Positions 49,634 through 58,141 of a stretch of DNA of 64,000 nt are shown here, one piece after another. The notes under the pieces were generated by a model. It had not been told where the DNA came from. It did no database searches and worked only from the letters and a program-made list of their open reading frames with translations. Position numbers and translations under genes: made by a program. Within the stretch, counting starts at the first letter, position 1. Every line of letters starts with the position of its first letter. Location: assembly GCA_963766175.1 (NCBI GenBank), contig CAVXZE010000021.1, positions 124,001-188,000 of the forward strand, in the 5' to 3' direction. Origin of the DNA: CAVXZE01 sp963766175 (lineage in GTDB: Bacteria; Myxococcota_A; UBA9160; UBA6930).

Positions 49634-50800
49634 CTAGAGCTCCTCCATCTGCCCGATACACTCCAGCAGCGCGCGCGGAAGGTGGAAGAAGGTCTTCCAC
49701 TTGCCCCCCTTGAGCAGGTGCGTGGGCTCACCGCGGCGATTCAGGTATCCGAACCACTCGCCGTGGTCCGGATCCGGAAAGTGCTTCCAGGTCCACTCGT
49801 CGAGCTTTTCGAACCACTCCAGCAGCGCCGCGTCACGGGTCAGCCGGTACCCCGTGAGCAGGGCCACCAGTGCCTCGCAGTGAACCCACCAGAGCTTCAT
49901 GTCCCAGGTGAGCTCCGGAGGCGGCTTGCCGAGCAGGTCCGTGAAGTAGTAGATGCCGCCGAACTTCGTGTCCCAGCCGTGCTCGAGGATCGACTTCACG
50001 ATTTCGCAGACCTTCTCGACGCGATCCGCGCGCTCGTTCTTCTCCGCGTGCTGGAGTATGAACCACGCGCTCTCGAAGACGTGCCCCGGGCACACGGTGC
50101 GACCCTCCGGCGATGCGAGGTCCGGCTTGAAGTCCGGGAAGAGGTTCTCCAGGAGCACGCCGTGCTCCTCGCTCCAGAAACGCTCGAGAATGGTATCGAT
50201 CGCATCGTCGACCTGATCGTCGAGACCGGGCAGGCCCAGCCCGTCGCTCAGCACCAGTCCCAGGTTCACGGTGGCCATGTAGGTATCGTGGGTCTGCCAT
50301 CGAGTGCTCGCCGCGAGCCGCTTGTTCCACCGGCCCTTTGGATTGTCGGCGCGCCCCATCACACTCTCGAGCGAAGCGATCGCCACCTCCCGGCACTCCC
50401 GGTCGCCGGTGGCCTTGAACAATGCGGTGCACCCCATGATGGCGAAGAAATCGGAGCCGTTGCTGTACGGTGCGACGATCGGCTCTCCCTCGCGGTTCAG
50501 GGCGAAGTAGCAGGCGCCCTCCGTATCGCGGCCGTGATCCACCAGGAACCGGAAGCCCTGTTTCGCGATCTCCAGCCATCGCTCACGCCTGTCGGCCGCG
50601 AAGCGCGTTTCGGCAAGAGCGGCAAACATGTAGACGGTGCGCCACTGCATCCACAAGTGCTTGGTCGTGTCGTACGGATCGCCGTTCCGGTCGAGGCAAA
50701 TCAAGAATCCCCCATGATCGCGATCCACGCAGTGGTTCTCCCAGAAGGGAATCACCGAGTCCGTCAATTCCTTCTCGTACCTCTGGATGATGGATTTCAT
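49634..50800 (-). CDS. AGE family epimerase/isomerase
   Basis: A 388-residue protein starting at ATG 50800. It is an (alpha/alpha)6 barrel of the N-acylglucosamine 2-epimerase family: IPFWENHCVDRDHGGFLICLDRNG, KHLWMQWRTVYMFAAL, GSDFFAIMGCTALFKATGDRE, CPGHVFESAWFILQHAEK and LWWVHCEALVALLTGY. The His residues of the last two motifs are the likely catalytic pair. Members include cellobiose 2-epimerase and mannose isomerases. The substrate here is a free sugar or N-acetylated sugar that cannot be specified. Confidence 0.88.
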   Translation of the reverse strand: MKSIIQRYEKELTDSVIPFWENHCVDRDHGGFLICLDRNGDPYDTTKHLWMQWRTVYMFAALAETRFAADRRERWLEIAKQGFRFLVDHGRDTEGACYFALNREGEPIVAPYSNGSDFFAIMGCTALFKATGDRECREVAIASLESVMGRADNPKGRWNKRLAASTRWQTHDTYMATVNLGLVLSDGLGLPGLDDQVDDAIDTILERFWSEEHGVLLENLFPDFKPDLASPEGRTVCPGHVFESAWFILQHAEKNERADRVEKVCEIVKSILEHGWDTKFGGIYYFTDLLGKPPPELTWDMKLWWVHCEALVALLTGYRLTRDAALLEWFEKLDEWTWKHFPDPDHGEWFGYLNRRGEPTHLLKGGKWKTFFHLPRALLECIGQMEEL

Positions 50801-50930
50801 CGCCTGACCCTCTCTGTCTGCGATCGACCCAGCGAACCATGCCTTTGTCTCGGAGTGTAGCGATGTGCGGCTCGAGGTTACCTATCCTAGGCTATTGACG
50901 ACGTGCGGATCATGGAATCGAGTCGTTACG

Positions 50931-53900
50931 ATGAACCTTCTGGTCGCCAATCGAGGTGAGATCGCCATACGGGTGATGCGGGCTGCAGCCGAGCTCGGCG
51001 TTCGCACCACTGCCGTCTTCTCCGAGGACGACGACCGCTCGCTTCACACCCGGCGGGCCGACGTCGCCCGTCTGCTGCGGGGCTCGGGTGCCCGCGCCTA
51101 TCTCGATTCCGAGCAGATCCTGGCGCTGGCGACCGAGGAAGAATGCGACGCGATTCATCCGGGATACGGCTTCCTGAGTGAAAACGCCGCATTCGCGCGA
51201 CGATGCGCCGAGGCGGGAATCACCTTCGTGGGGCCGCAGCCGGAAACCCTCGAGCTGTGCGGCGACAAGGGGCAAGCCAGGGCCCTGGCGGAGCGATGCG
51301 GAGTGCCGATCCTGCCGGGCACCTCCGGGCCGACCCGTCTGGACGAAGCGCGGAAGTTCTTCGACGCCCTCGGCGACGGGGCGGCGATCATGATCAAGGC
51401 GGTGGCAGGCGGCGGAGGCCGCGGCATGCGCCCGGTGCATCACCGTGATCAGCTCGAAGAGGCCTTCGAGCGCTGCCTCTCGGAGGCGGAGGCGGCCTTC
51501 GGAAACGGCGAGCTCTACGTCGAGCGGCTGATCCCTCGCGCGCGGCACATCGAGGTGCAGATCATCGGCGACGGCACCGGCGAAGTCAGCCACCTCTGGG
51601 AGCGCGAGTGCACCCTCCAGCGGCGGCATCAGAAGCTGGTCGAGGTGGCACCGAGCCCGGGGCTACCGGCAGGCCTCCGCGATCGACTGACCGCGGCGGC
51701 GGTTCGGATGGCCGAGGAGGTTCACTACCGGAGTCTCGGGACATTCGAGTTCCTGATCGAGGTCGGGGCGAAGGAGCAGGAGTCCGCGGGCGAGGAGACG
51801 GTGTTCGCGTTCAACGAAGTCAACCCCAGGCTTCAGGTGGAGCACACCGTCACCGAGGCGGTGACGGGCATCGACCTGGTCAAGCAGCAGCTGCTCCTGG
51901 CAGCGGGCCGGACGCTGGGCGATCTCGGGCTCCGCCAGTCCGAGGTGGCGGCCCCGCGTGGATTCGCCGTAGAGGTCCGCATCAACATGGAGACGATGGG
52001 CTCGGGCGGCGAGGTCCGACCCTCGGGTGGCAGGCTCACGGCGTTCGAGCCGCCCTCCGGTCCCGGGGTTCGCACCGATTCGTACGGGTACGTCGGCTAC
52101 GCGACCAACCCCCGTTTCGACTCGCTGTTGGCCAAGCTGATCTACTCTTCATCGTCGGGGCGCTTTGCCGATGTGGTGGCGCGGACCTACCGCGCTCTCT
52201 GCGAGTTCAGGATCGAGGGGGTGTCCACCAATCTCGGCTTCCTGCAGAACCTGCTGAGACATCCCGATGTGGCCGGAGATCAGGTGGACACCCGATTCAT
52301 CGACGACCACATCGCCGAGCTGGCGGCACCGAATCCCGAGCATCGGCGACTGTTCTTCGATGAATCCGCCGCACAGCCGACCACACCGGGCCTGGCTGGC
52401 GCGAAGGTGGACGAGGTCGATCCGCTCGCCGTCCTGAATCTCGGGAAGAGCCCGGCCGGCGAAGCGACCGCGCCGGGTGCAGCCGGAACCGGGCCCACCG
52501 CCACCGATCCTCGGACTCCTGCCCTGGAGGGACCGCCGGGCTCCGTCGCAGTCCGGGCGGCCATGCAGGGCACCATCGTCAGCATCGAGGTGCGAGAGGG
52601 CGATCTGGTCCGCAAGGGCCAGCAGCTGCTGGTGATGGACTCCATGAAGATGGAGCACGTGATCACCGCCTCCACGGGCGGCCTCGTACTCCAGATCGCG
52701 GTCTCGGTGGGCGATGCCGTCTACGAGGGGCACCCCCTGGTGTTCATCGAGGAGGCCGAGGTCGAGGACTCCGTGGCCGGGGAGGCGGATGAAGTCGATC
52801 TGGATGCGATCCGTCCGGACCTGGCCGAGGTGCAGGAGCGACACGCCCTGGGCTTCGACGCGGCGCGACCGGAAGCCGTGGCAAAGCGGCGCAAGACCGG
52901 GCATCGGACCGCCCGAGAGAACGTCGACGACCTATGCGATCCGGGCGCCTTCGTCGAGTACGCGCCGCTGGTCGTCGCGGCCCAACGGCGGCGGCGCTCC
53001 GAGGAAGACCTGATCAAGAACACACCCGCCGATGGGCTGGTCGCCGGAATCGGCAAGGTCAACGGCGAGCTGTTTGGCGAGGAGAGCTCCCGGTGCGTGG
53101 TCATGTCCTACGACTACACCGTGCTCGCCGGCACCCAGGGAAAGCTGAATCACCTCAAGAAGGACCGGATGTTCGAGCTCGCCGAGAGGTGGCGTCTGCC
53201 CCTGGTGTTCTTCACCGAGGGCGGCGGCGGGAGACCGGGAGACACCGACGGAATCGGCGTCGCGGGCCTCGACGTGCCGGCCTTCAACTACTTCGCGAAG
53301 CTCAGCGGCCTGGTACCCCTGGTCGGGATCACCACGGGCCGCTGCTTTGCCGGCAACGCGGTCCTGCTCGGCTGCTGCGACGTGATCATCGCCACCGAGG
53401 GCTCCAACATCGGCGTCGGCGGTCCGGCCATGATCGAGGGCGGCGGTCTCGGGATCTTCCGGCCCGAGGAGGTGGGGCCGATGTCGGTCCAGGTGCCGAA
53501 CGGCGTGGTCGACATCCCGGTCTCCGACGAGGCCGAGGCGGTTCGAGTAGCGAAGAAGTACCTGTCCTACTTCCAGGGTCCGGTCGAGAGCTGGGAGTGC
53601 GCCGACCAGCGGATCCTGCGCGGCCTGGTGCCGGAGAACCGGCTGCGCATCTACGACATCCGGAAGGTCATCGAGACCCTGGCCGACAAGGACTCGGTGC
53701 TGGAGATCCGCCGCCAATGGGGCCACGGCATGGTGACCTCCTTGATCCGGGTCGAGGGACGACCGGTGGGCGTGGTGGCCAACAACCCGACCCACCTGGC
53801 CGGTGCCATCGACAGCGAGGCCGCCGACAAGGGCTCCCGCTTCGTCCAGCTCTGCGATGCCTTCGACATCCCGATCCTCTTTCTCTGCGACTGCCCGGGC

Positions 53901-54365
53901 ATCATGGTCGGTCCGGAGAGCGAGAAGACGGCGCTGGTCCGTCACGCCGCCCGCATGTTCGTGACCGGCGCCAACGTCACCGTGCCGTTCTTCACCATCG
54001 TGGTGCGCAAGGCCTACGGCCTCGGCGCCCAGGCGATGGCCGGTGGCAGCTTCAGGGCGCCAATGTTCACGGTCGCGTGGCCCACCGGTGAGTTCGGCGG
54101 CATGGGGCTGGAGGGGGCGGTAAAGCTGGGGTACCGCAAGGAGCTCGCCGCCATCGAGGATCCGGAGGAGCGAAAGGCTGCCTACGAGGAAATGGTCGCC
54201 AGGGCATACCGGATGGGCAAGGCGGTCAGCGCCGCCTCCTACTTCGAGTTCGACGACGTGATCGACCCCGCCGACTCGCGCCGTTTGATCACGGGTGCAC
54301 TCACCTCCGTGCCACCGATGCATCCACGCGAGGGCAAGAAGCGGCCTTGTGTCGACACCTGGTGA
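50931..54365 (+). CDS. Single-chain acyl-CoA carboxylase (biotin carboxylase - BCCP - carboxyltransferase)
   Basis: A 1144-residue fusion, start at ATG 50931 (MNLLVANRGEIAIRVMRAAA). Biotin carboxylase occupies about 1-450 (HPGYGFLSENAAFARRC, IKAVAGGGGRGMR, FNEVNPRLQVEHTVTEAVTGIDLV). A biotinyl domain follows at about 540-610 with MDSMKMEHV, biotinyl Lys573. The C-terminal 500 residues are both halves of an acyl-CoA carboxyltransferase (FFTEGGGGRPGDTDG; CDCPGIMVGPESE; GGMGLEGAVKLGYRKEL). This order matches single-chain long-chain acyl-CoA carboxylases described in mycobacteria. It would carboxylate an acyl-CoA with ATP and bicarbonate. No clear ribosome site. Confidence 0.9.
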   Translation: MNLLVANRGEIAIRVMRAAAELGVRTTAVFSEDDDRSLHTRRADVARLLRGSGARAYLDSEQILALATEEECDAIHPGYGFLSENAAFARRCAEAGITFVGPQPETLELCGDKGQARALAERCGVPILPGTSGPTRLDEARKFFDALGDGAAIMIKAVAGGGGRGMRPVHHRDQLEEAFERCLSEAEAAFGNGELYVERLIPRARHIEVQIIGDGTGEVSHLWERECTLQRRHQKLVEVAPSPGLPAGLRDRLTAAAVRMAEEVHYRSLGTFEFLIEVGAKEQESAGEETVFAFNEVNPRLQVEHTVTEAVTGIDLVKQQLLLAAGRTLGDLGLRQSEVAAPRGFAVEVRINMETMGSGGEVRPSGGRLTAFEPPSGPGVRTDSYGYVGYATNPRFDSLLAKLIYSSSSGRFADVVARTYRALCEFRIEGVSTNLGFLQNLLRHPDVAGDQVDTRFIDDHIAELAAPNPEHRRLFFDESAAQPTTPGLAGAKVDEVDPLAVLNLGKSPAGEATAPGAAGTGPTATDPRTPALEGPPGSVAVRAAMQGTIVSIEVREGDLVRKGQQLLVMDSMKMEHVITASTGGLVLQIAVSVGDAVYEGHPLVFIEEAEVEDSVAGEADEVDLDAIRPDLAEVQERHALGFDAARPEAVAKRRKTGHRTARENVDDLCDPGAFVEYAPLVVAAQRRRRSEEDLIKNTPADGLVAGIGKVNGELFGEESSRCVVMSYDYTVLAGTQGKLNHLKKDRMFELAERWRLPLVFFTEGGGGRPGDTDGIGVAGLDVPAFNYFAKLSGLVPLVGITTGRCFAGNAVLLGCCDVIIATEGSNIGVGGPAMIEGGGLGIFRPEEVGPMSVQVPNGVVDIPVSDEAEAVRVAKKYLSYFQGPVESWECADQRILRGLVPENRLRIYDIRKVIETLADKDSVLEIRRQWGHGMVTSLIRVEGRPVGVVANNPTHLAGAIDSEAADKGSRFVQLCDAFDIPILFLCDCPGIMVGPESEKTALVRHAARMFVTGANVTVPFFTIVVRKAYGLGAQAMAGGSFRAPMFTVAWPTGEFGGMGLEGAVKLGYRKELAAIEDPEERKAAYEEMVARAYRMGKAVSAASYFEFDDVIDPADSRRLITGALTSVPPMHPREGKKRPCVDTW

Positions 54366-54376
54366 GAAATGCGCCT

Positions 54377-54844
54377 CTAGCCCTTGCTCTTGATCGACTC
54401 CATGACATAGGGCTTGTCGTACCAGACGAGCCCCATGAGCGGGCCTTCGGCGTCGGGCTGATAGATGGCTTCGCGCAGCGTCCCGAGCGTGATGTCGGTG
54501 AGTAGCGGTAGCCCCTTTTGCTCCATCTCGGCCTTGGCGCCCTCATAGTCAGCGACCTTGAAGTGGAAGCAGCCGACACGCGGCGGCTGGCCCGGCTCGA
54601 GCATTCCCTCGATCAGCTCCAGGCCCACGCGGCTGATCGCGACGCGCTGCGGACGCGGCACCCCTCCGCCGGAGCTCTCACCGCTTGCCGGCGGCGAGCC
54701 GGGACCGGGCTCCATCTTGATGGGATCGACCTCCCGGAACGGGATCTGGTCGAACTCGATCCCCAGGAGCTCGGAGAACCGCTGCTTGGACTTCTTCAGA
54801 TCGTCGACATATACGACCACGCGGTCGAGCTTCTCGATCTTCAC
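54377..54844 (-). CDS. VOC (glyoxalase / extradiol dioxygenase fold) family protein
   Basis: A 155-residue protein starting at ATG 54844. Two beta-alpha-beta-beta-beta units: KIEKLDRVVVYVDDLKKSKQRFSELLGIEFDQIPF, and GCFHFKVADYEGAKAEMEQKGLPLL with a C-terminal YQPDAEGPLMGLVWYDKP. A Gly/Ser/Pro-rich linker (PGPGSPPASGESSGGGVPRP) joins them. Typical VOC metal ligands are only partly present, so it may be a binding protein. It is convergent with the carboxylase gene and 11 bases from it. If it were a methylmalonyl-CoA epimerase it would fit that neighbour, but the sequence does not prove this. Confidence 0.75.
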   Translation of the reverse strand: MKIEKLDRVVVYVDDLKKSKQRFSELLGIEFDQIPFREVDPIKMEPGPGSPPASGESSGGGVPRPQRVAISRVGLELIEGMLEPGQPPRVGCFHFKVADYEGAKAEMEQKGLPLLTDITLGTLREAIYQPDAEGPLMGLVWYDKPYVMESIKSKG

Positions 54845-54988
54845 ATCCGACTCCTCTCTGCGTCTCTGCGGAGGCTACCAGATGAGGAGGGTGCAGACGA
54901 CGTGAAAGAGCCGGTCCTGGTCGTCGCCACTCGTGTGTCGAGGAGGAGCGGATGCCATTCATCTCGATCCCGTGCTAACACTCAGACG

Positions 54989-55765
54989 ATGACCAGGTCC
55001 GAGCTGCCCGAGCACGTGTGGGAGAACCGCGCCTACTGGGACGCGATGGCCGACGACTGGGTCGCGGCGGGCGAGCGCAGCTGGCGGGCGTCGGAACCGC
55101 ACTGGGGCTGCTGGAAGATTCCCGAAGCACAGCTCGCGCTCCTGCCCCGGGACATGTCCGGCATGGTCGCGATCGAGCTCGGCTGCGGCACGGGCTATGT
55201 CTCGGGATGGATGGCGCGACGCGGGGCGCGCGTGGTCGGGATCGACAACTCGGAGCGTCAGCTCGCAACCGCACGACGGCTCGCGACCGAACACGGCGTG
55301 GAGCTGACGCTCCACCACGGCAACGCCGAGACGGTGCCCTATCCGGACGGGCACTTCGACTTCGCAATCAGCGAGTACGGCGCCGCGATCTGGTGTGATC
55401 CCCGGATCTGGATTCCCGAGGCCCACAGGCTGCTGAAGCCCGAAGGCGAGCTGGTCTTCCTGGGCAACACTCCCCTGGCCATGCTCTGCACGCCGCCGAG
55501 CGGCGGACCGTGCGAGCCGACGCTCCATCGCGGTTACTTCGAGCTGAGGCGGCTGGACTGGACCCGGGCCGAGGTGGACCCCGGCGGGATCGAGTTCAAC
55601 CTGCCGATCTCCGCCTGGTTCCGCCTCTTCAAGGAGACTGGCTTCGAAGTGCTCGACTACCTCGAGCTACTGGCACCGGAGGGCAGCGAGGACCGCTTCG
55701 GTGTCCCGGCGTCCTGGGCCCGACGCTGGCCGGCGGAACACGTCTGGAAATTGCGCAGGCGCTGA
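54989..55765 (+). CDS. Class I SAM-dependent methyltransferase
   Basis: A 258-residue protein starting at ATG 54989. Motif I is AIELGCGTGYVSGWMARRGARVVGID. The acidic residue of motif II follows in VVGIDNSERQL, motif post-II is HGNAETVPYPDGHFDFAISEYG, and motif III is HRLLKPEGELVFLG. The N-terminal VWENRAYWDAMADDWV is common in UbiE-like small-molecule methyltransferases. Substrate unknown. The ribosome site is weak. Confidence 0.85.
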   Translation: MTRSELPEHVWENRAYWDAMADDWVAAGERSWRASEPHWGCWKIPEAQLALLPRDMSGMVAIELGCGTGYVSGWMARRGARVVGIDNSERQLATARRLATEHGVELTLHHGNAETVPYPDGHFDFAISEYGAAIWCDPRIWIPEAHRLLKPEGELVFLGNTPLAMLCTPPSGGPCEPTLHRGYFELRRLDWTRAEVDPGGIEFNLPISAWFRLFKETGFEVLDYLELLAPEGSEDRFGVPASWARRWPAEHVWKLRRR

Positions 55766-55950
55766 GCGGCGGGCGGGGGCTTCTTCTCGTTCGAATCCAT
55801 GCTCGCTTCGATTCACTCTACGGGATTCGACCAGATCCTCGCTGTCGGACCCGAAACCGCGCTATTCTCCATCTGCATCCGCGCGCGGTCGATCCGTGTG
55901 AACCTCCTGGCGAGCGACTTCCCCAACGATGGAGCAATGGAGCAGTGGAG

Positions 55951-56733
55951 ATGAACACTGCCACCGACATCCAGCCGAACGACCGCAAGGCGCCGATGGA
56001 TTCTGAAACGTTGGAGCAGATCCGCAGCGGGGTGCTGGAATCCAGGGATTCCATCGAAATCCTCGATTGGGCAATCGGGAAGTTCCATCCGCGCCTGGCG
56101 CTCTCCTGTTCATTCGGAGACCCCGAGGGCATGGTGCTGCTCGACATGATGCATCGCATCGAAGTCGGCTCGCGGGTCTTCGTCCTGGACACGGGACGCA
56201 TGCACCAGGAGACCTATGACCTGATCGATCGGGTTCGCGATCGCTACGACAAGGAAGTGGAGGTGGTACTGCCCGAAAGCGGTGCCGTGCAGGAAATGGT
56301 GCGCGAGCAAGGGATGAACCTCTTCTACGAGTCGTTGCAGAAGCGACAGCTCTGCTGCCGTCTGCGCAAGGTCGAACCGAGCGCGCGCTTCCTCGCCGAG
56401 CTCGACGCGTACGTCACCGGGCTCCGCCGTGAGCAGAGTCTCACGCGAAGCGACACCCGCAAGGTCGAGGTCGACCGCGCCAACGGTGGAATCCTCAAGG
56501 TGAACCCGTTGGTGGATTGGAGCTACGACGACGTCTGGCAATACGTCCGCAGTCACAGTGTCCCGGTGAATCGGTTGCACAGCCAGGGGTACCCGAGCGT
56601 GGGCTGTGCTCCGTGCACCCGGGCAGTCAAGGCGGGCGAGGATCCTCGCGCCGGTCGATGGTGGTGGGAAAACCCGGAGACCAAGGAGTGCGGACTCCAC
56701 GCCGACGAGGAGATCGAGGGATCCGGCATCTGA
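55951..56733 (+). CDS. cysH: Phosphoadenylyl/adenylyl-sulfate reductase (APS reductase type)
   Basis: A 260-residue enzyme starting at ATG 55951 (GGAG eight bases upstream). It reduces APS (or PAPS) to sulfite in assimilatory sulfate reduction. ALSCSFGDPEGMVLLDM is the PP-loop, FVLDTGRMHQETYDL the nucleotide site. The paired Cys in KRQLCCRLRKVEP plus CxxC in GCAPCTRAV ligate a [4Fe-4S] cluster, which marks the APS-using bacterial/plant type. The catalytic Cys is in the C-terminal KECGLH. No other sulfate-assimilation gene is adjacent. Confidence 0.93.
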   Translation: MNTATDIQPNDRKAPMDSETLEQIRSGVLESRDSIEILDWAIGKFHPRLALSCSFGDPEGMVLLDMMHRIEVGSRVFVLDTGRMHQETYDLIDRVRDRYDKEVEVVLPESGAVQEMVREQGMNLFYESLQKRQLCCRLRKVEPSARFLAELDAYVTGLRREQSLTRSDTRKVEVDRANGGILKVNPLVDWSYDDVWQYVRSHSVPVNRLHSQGYPSVGCAPCTRAVKAGEDPRAGRWWWENPETKECGLHADEEIEGSGI

Positions 56734-56830
56734 GCTTCGCTTCCGCGCCAATCGGCATGGAGAAGCACGCGGGACTTTCTGTCCACCGCTTTCAGCGCAC
56801 AGCGCGTCCTGGAGCCGTGGGCGGCCCGGT

Positions 56831-57871
56831 TCAGAACTTGAGGTCAAGCTTGAAATAGATATCCGCGGCCTTTCCGCCCGACTTGGCGGCCTTTTTCGAC
56901 TGCCCCGAGGCCGACTTCCACTTTCCGTCCTGGGTCTTCTCGATGGCCTTGTCGCTGAAACGAATCGCCTTCCCCAGGAAATTCAGGGCCTTTCCGTTCT
57001 CCTTGGTATCGGGAAGATCGGCCAGGATGCGATCGTAGGCCGACTGGTAGCTGAGCTTCGCCTCGTTCAGGTGGTCGAGGGCGTTGACAGAGTCGGGGAC
57101 CAGGTTGTCGAGCCTCTGGACCACCTTTAGGTTGAGCTTGATCCCCTCCATGGTGGAGTCCAGGACCATCTCCTCGTCCGTCGCGTTGGGGCGCGGTGCG
57201 GTGTTGCCCCAGAAGCTGGCGAATCCCATCTCGCCCTTGTCGTTCAAGCTGCTCCCGCCGACGGCGGGAAGCAGGCTGTCCTGGGTGAGGTCGTAGCCCA
57301 GGGCGGCGGCGTCCAGACCGTAGACCAGGGTCCAGTCGATGACGGCCTCGGGCTTGGCGTAGAAGCGGATCATGCTCAGGTCGTCCGCTTCGGCCTTCAT
57401 CTTGATGCGATCGCCCGCGCCGTTGAAGTCGACGAAGGGGCTCTGGCCGGAACTGCCTCCCAGGTTGTAGCCGACGGTGAGGGACCAGTCCCCAGCGAGG
57501 CTGGTCTTGAACCCACAGAAGGCGGCGAACTGCAGCGGATTCGAGTTGGGCACGTCGAACTCGACGCAGCCCTGCTGGTTGAGGGAGTACTCGAGCGCCT
57601 TCGGATCGAAGCCACCCATCCTGAAGCCGACCTTCCAGGGTGCGAAGAGCTCGTAGCCCGAGCGCACGAATCCGTAGCGTGGCGCCGTCTTCCCCTTGCC
57701 GAGGATCTGGAGGTAGTTCTCCTTGTGCTTGCTGGTCTGCGGCTCGGGCTTGTAGGCCCGGGGCCTCATCTTGACGCTGACGAGGTCTCCGTAGAACGTG
57801 CCACAGCCGGCGAGGGACAAGGCCCCTACCAGCAGCCCGATCGTCAGGGTGATTCGCGTGATTGCGGGCAT
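56831..57871 (-). CDS. Hypothetical lipoprotein with a C-terminal helical domain
   Basis: A 346-residue protein starting at ATG 57871 after GGGAGCAACA. The signal peptide ends with a lipobox (LSLAGC), so lipidated and probably outer-membrane attached. The middle has beta-rich text (DWSLTVGYNLGGSSGQSPFVDF, WTLVYGLDAAALGYDL). The C-terminus is helical and Lys/Ala-rich (KENGKALNFLGKAIRFSDKA, GQSKKAAKSGGKAADIYFKL) and ends LDLKF. I do not recognise a family. It is divergent from the YtcJ-like lipoprotein across a region with a perfect inverted repeat. Confidence 0.7.
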   Translation of the reverse strand: MPAITRITLTIGLLVGALSLAGCGTFYGDLVSVKMRPRAYKPEPQTSKHKENYLQILGKGKTAPRYGFVRSGYELFAPWKVGFRMGGFDPKALEYSLNQQGCVEFDVPNSNPLQFAAFCGFKTSLAGDWSLTVGYNLGGSSGQSPFVDFNGAGDRIKMKAEADDLSMIRFYAKPEAVIDWTLVYGLDAAALGYDLTQDSLLPAVGGSSLNDKGEMGFASFWGNTAPRPNATDEEMVLDSTMEGIKLNLKVVQRLDNLVPDSVNALDHLNEAKLSYQSAYDRILADLPDTKENGKALNFLGKAIRFSDKAIEKTQDGKWKSASGQSKKAAKSGGKAADIYFKLDLKF

Positions 57872-57964
57872 TGTTGCTCCCTCGCTTGTACGTCTGCAGA
57901 GTACTTCGAATGACCGGGCTCGCTTCTTGAGATACGGACGCCTTCTGCTCGCTCTTCGCAACCG

Positions 57965-58003
57965 CACAGCCATGCTATTCTGGGCATTCTTCCCATGGCT
58001 GTG
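57965..58003. promoter_or_regulatory. 10-base inverted repeat between divergent lipoprotein genes
   Basis: CACAGCCATG and CATGGCTGTG are perfectly inverted with 19 bases between them, in the 270-base space between starts 57871 and 58142. It could be a double operator or a stem-loop. The remaining bases show no recognisable promoter boxes. Confidence 0.45.
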
Positions 58004-58141
58004 GGTGATTTCACCCTGTTGACGGCCGTCGCGCGGCGCCGGAGGGGGAGTGCAAGGACGGGCTACGAGAGTCGGGATTCGGCGGATCGGCCGTCGTGTG
58101 CTTTGCGGTGACGGTGGACCGGCCGGTGAGGTGTGCCTCTG

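Noticed and set aside
55786..55815. GTTCGAATCC resembling a tRNA T-arm
   Set aside because: No acceptor stem, D-arm or anticodon arm can be built around it.
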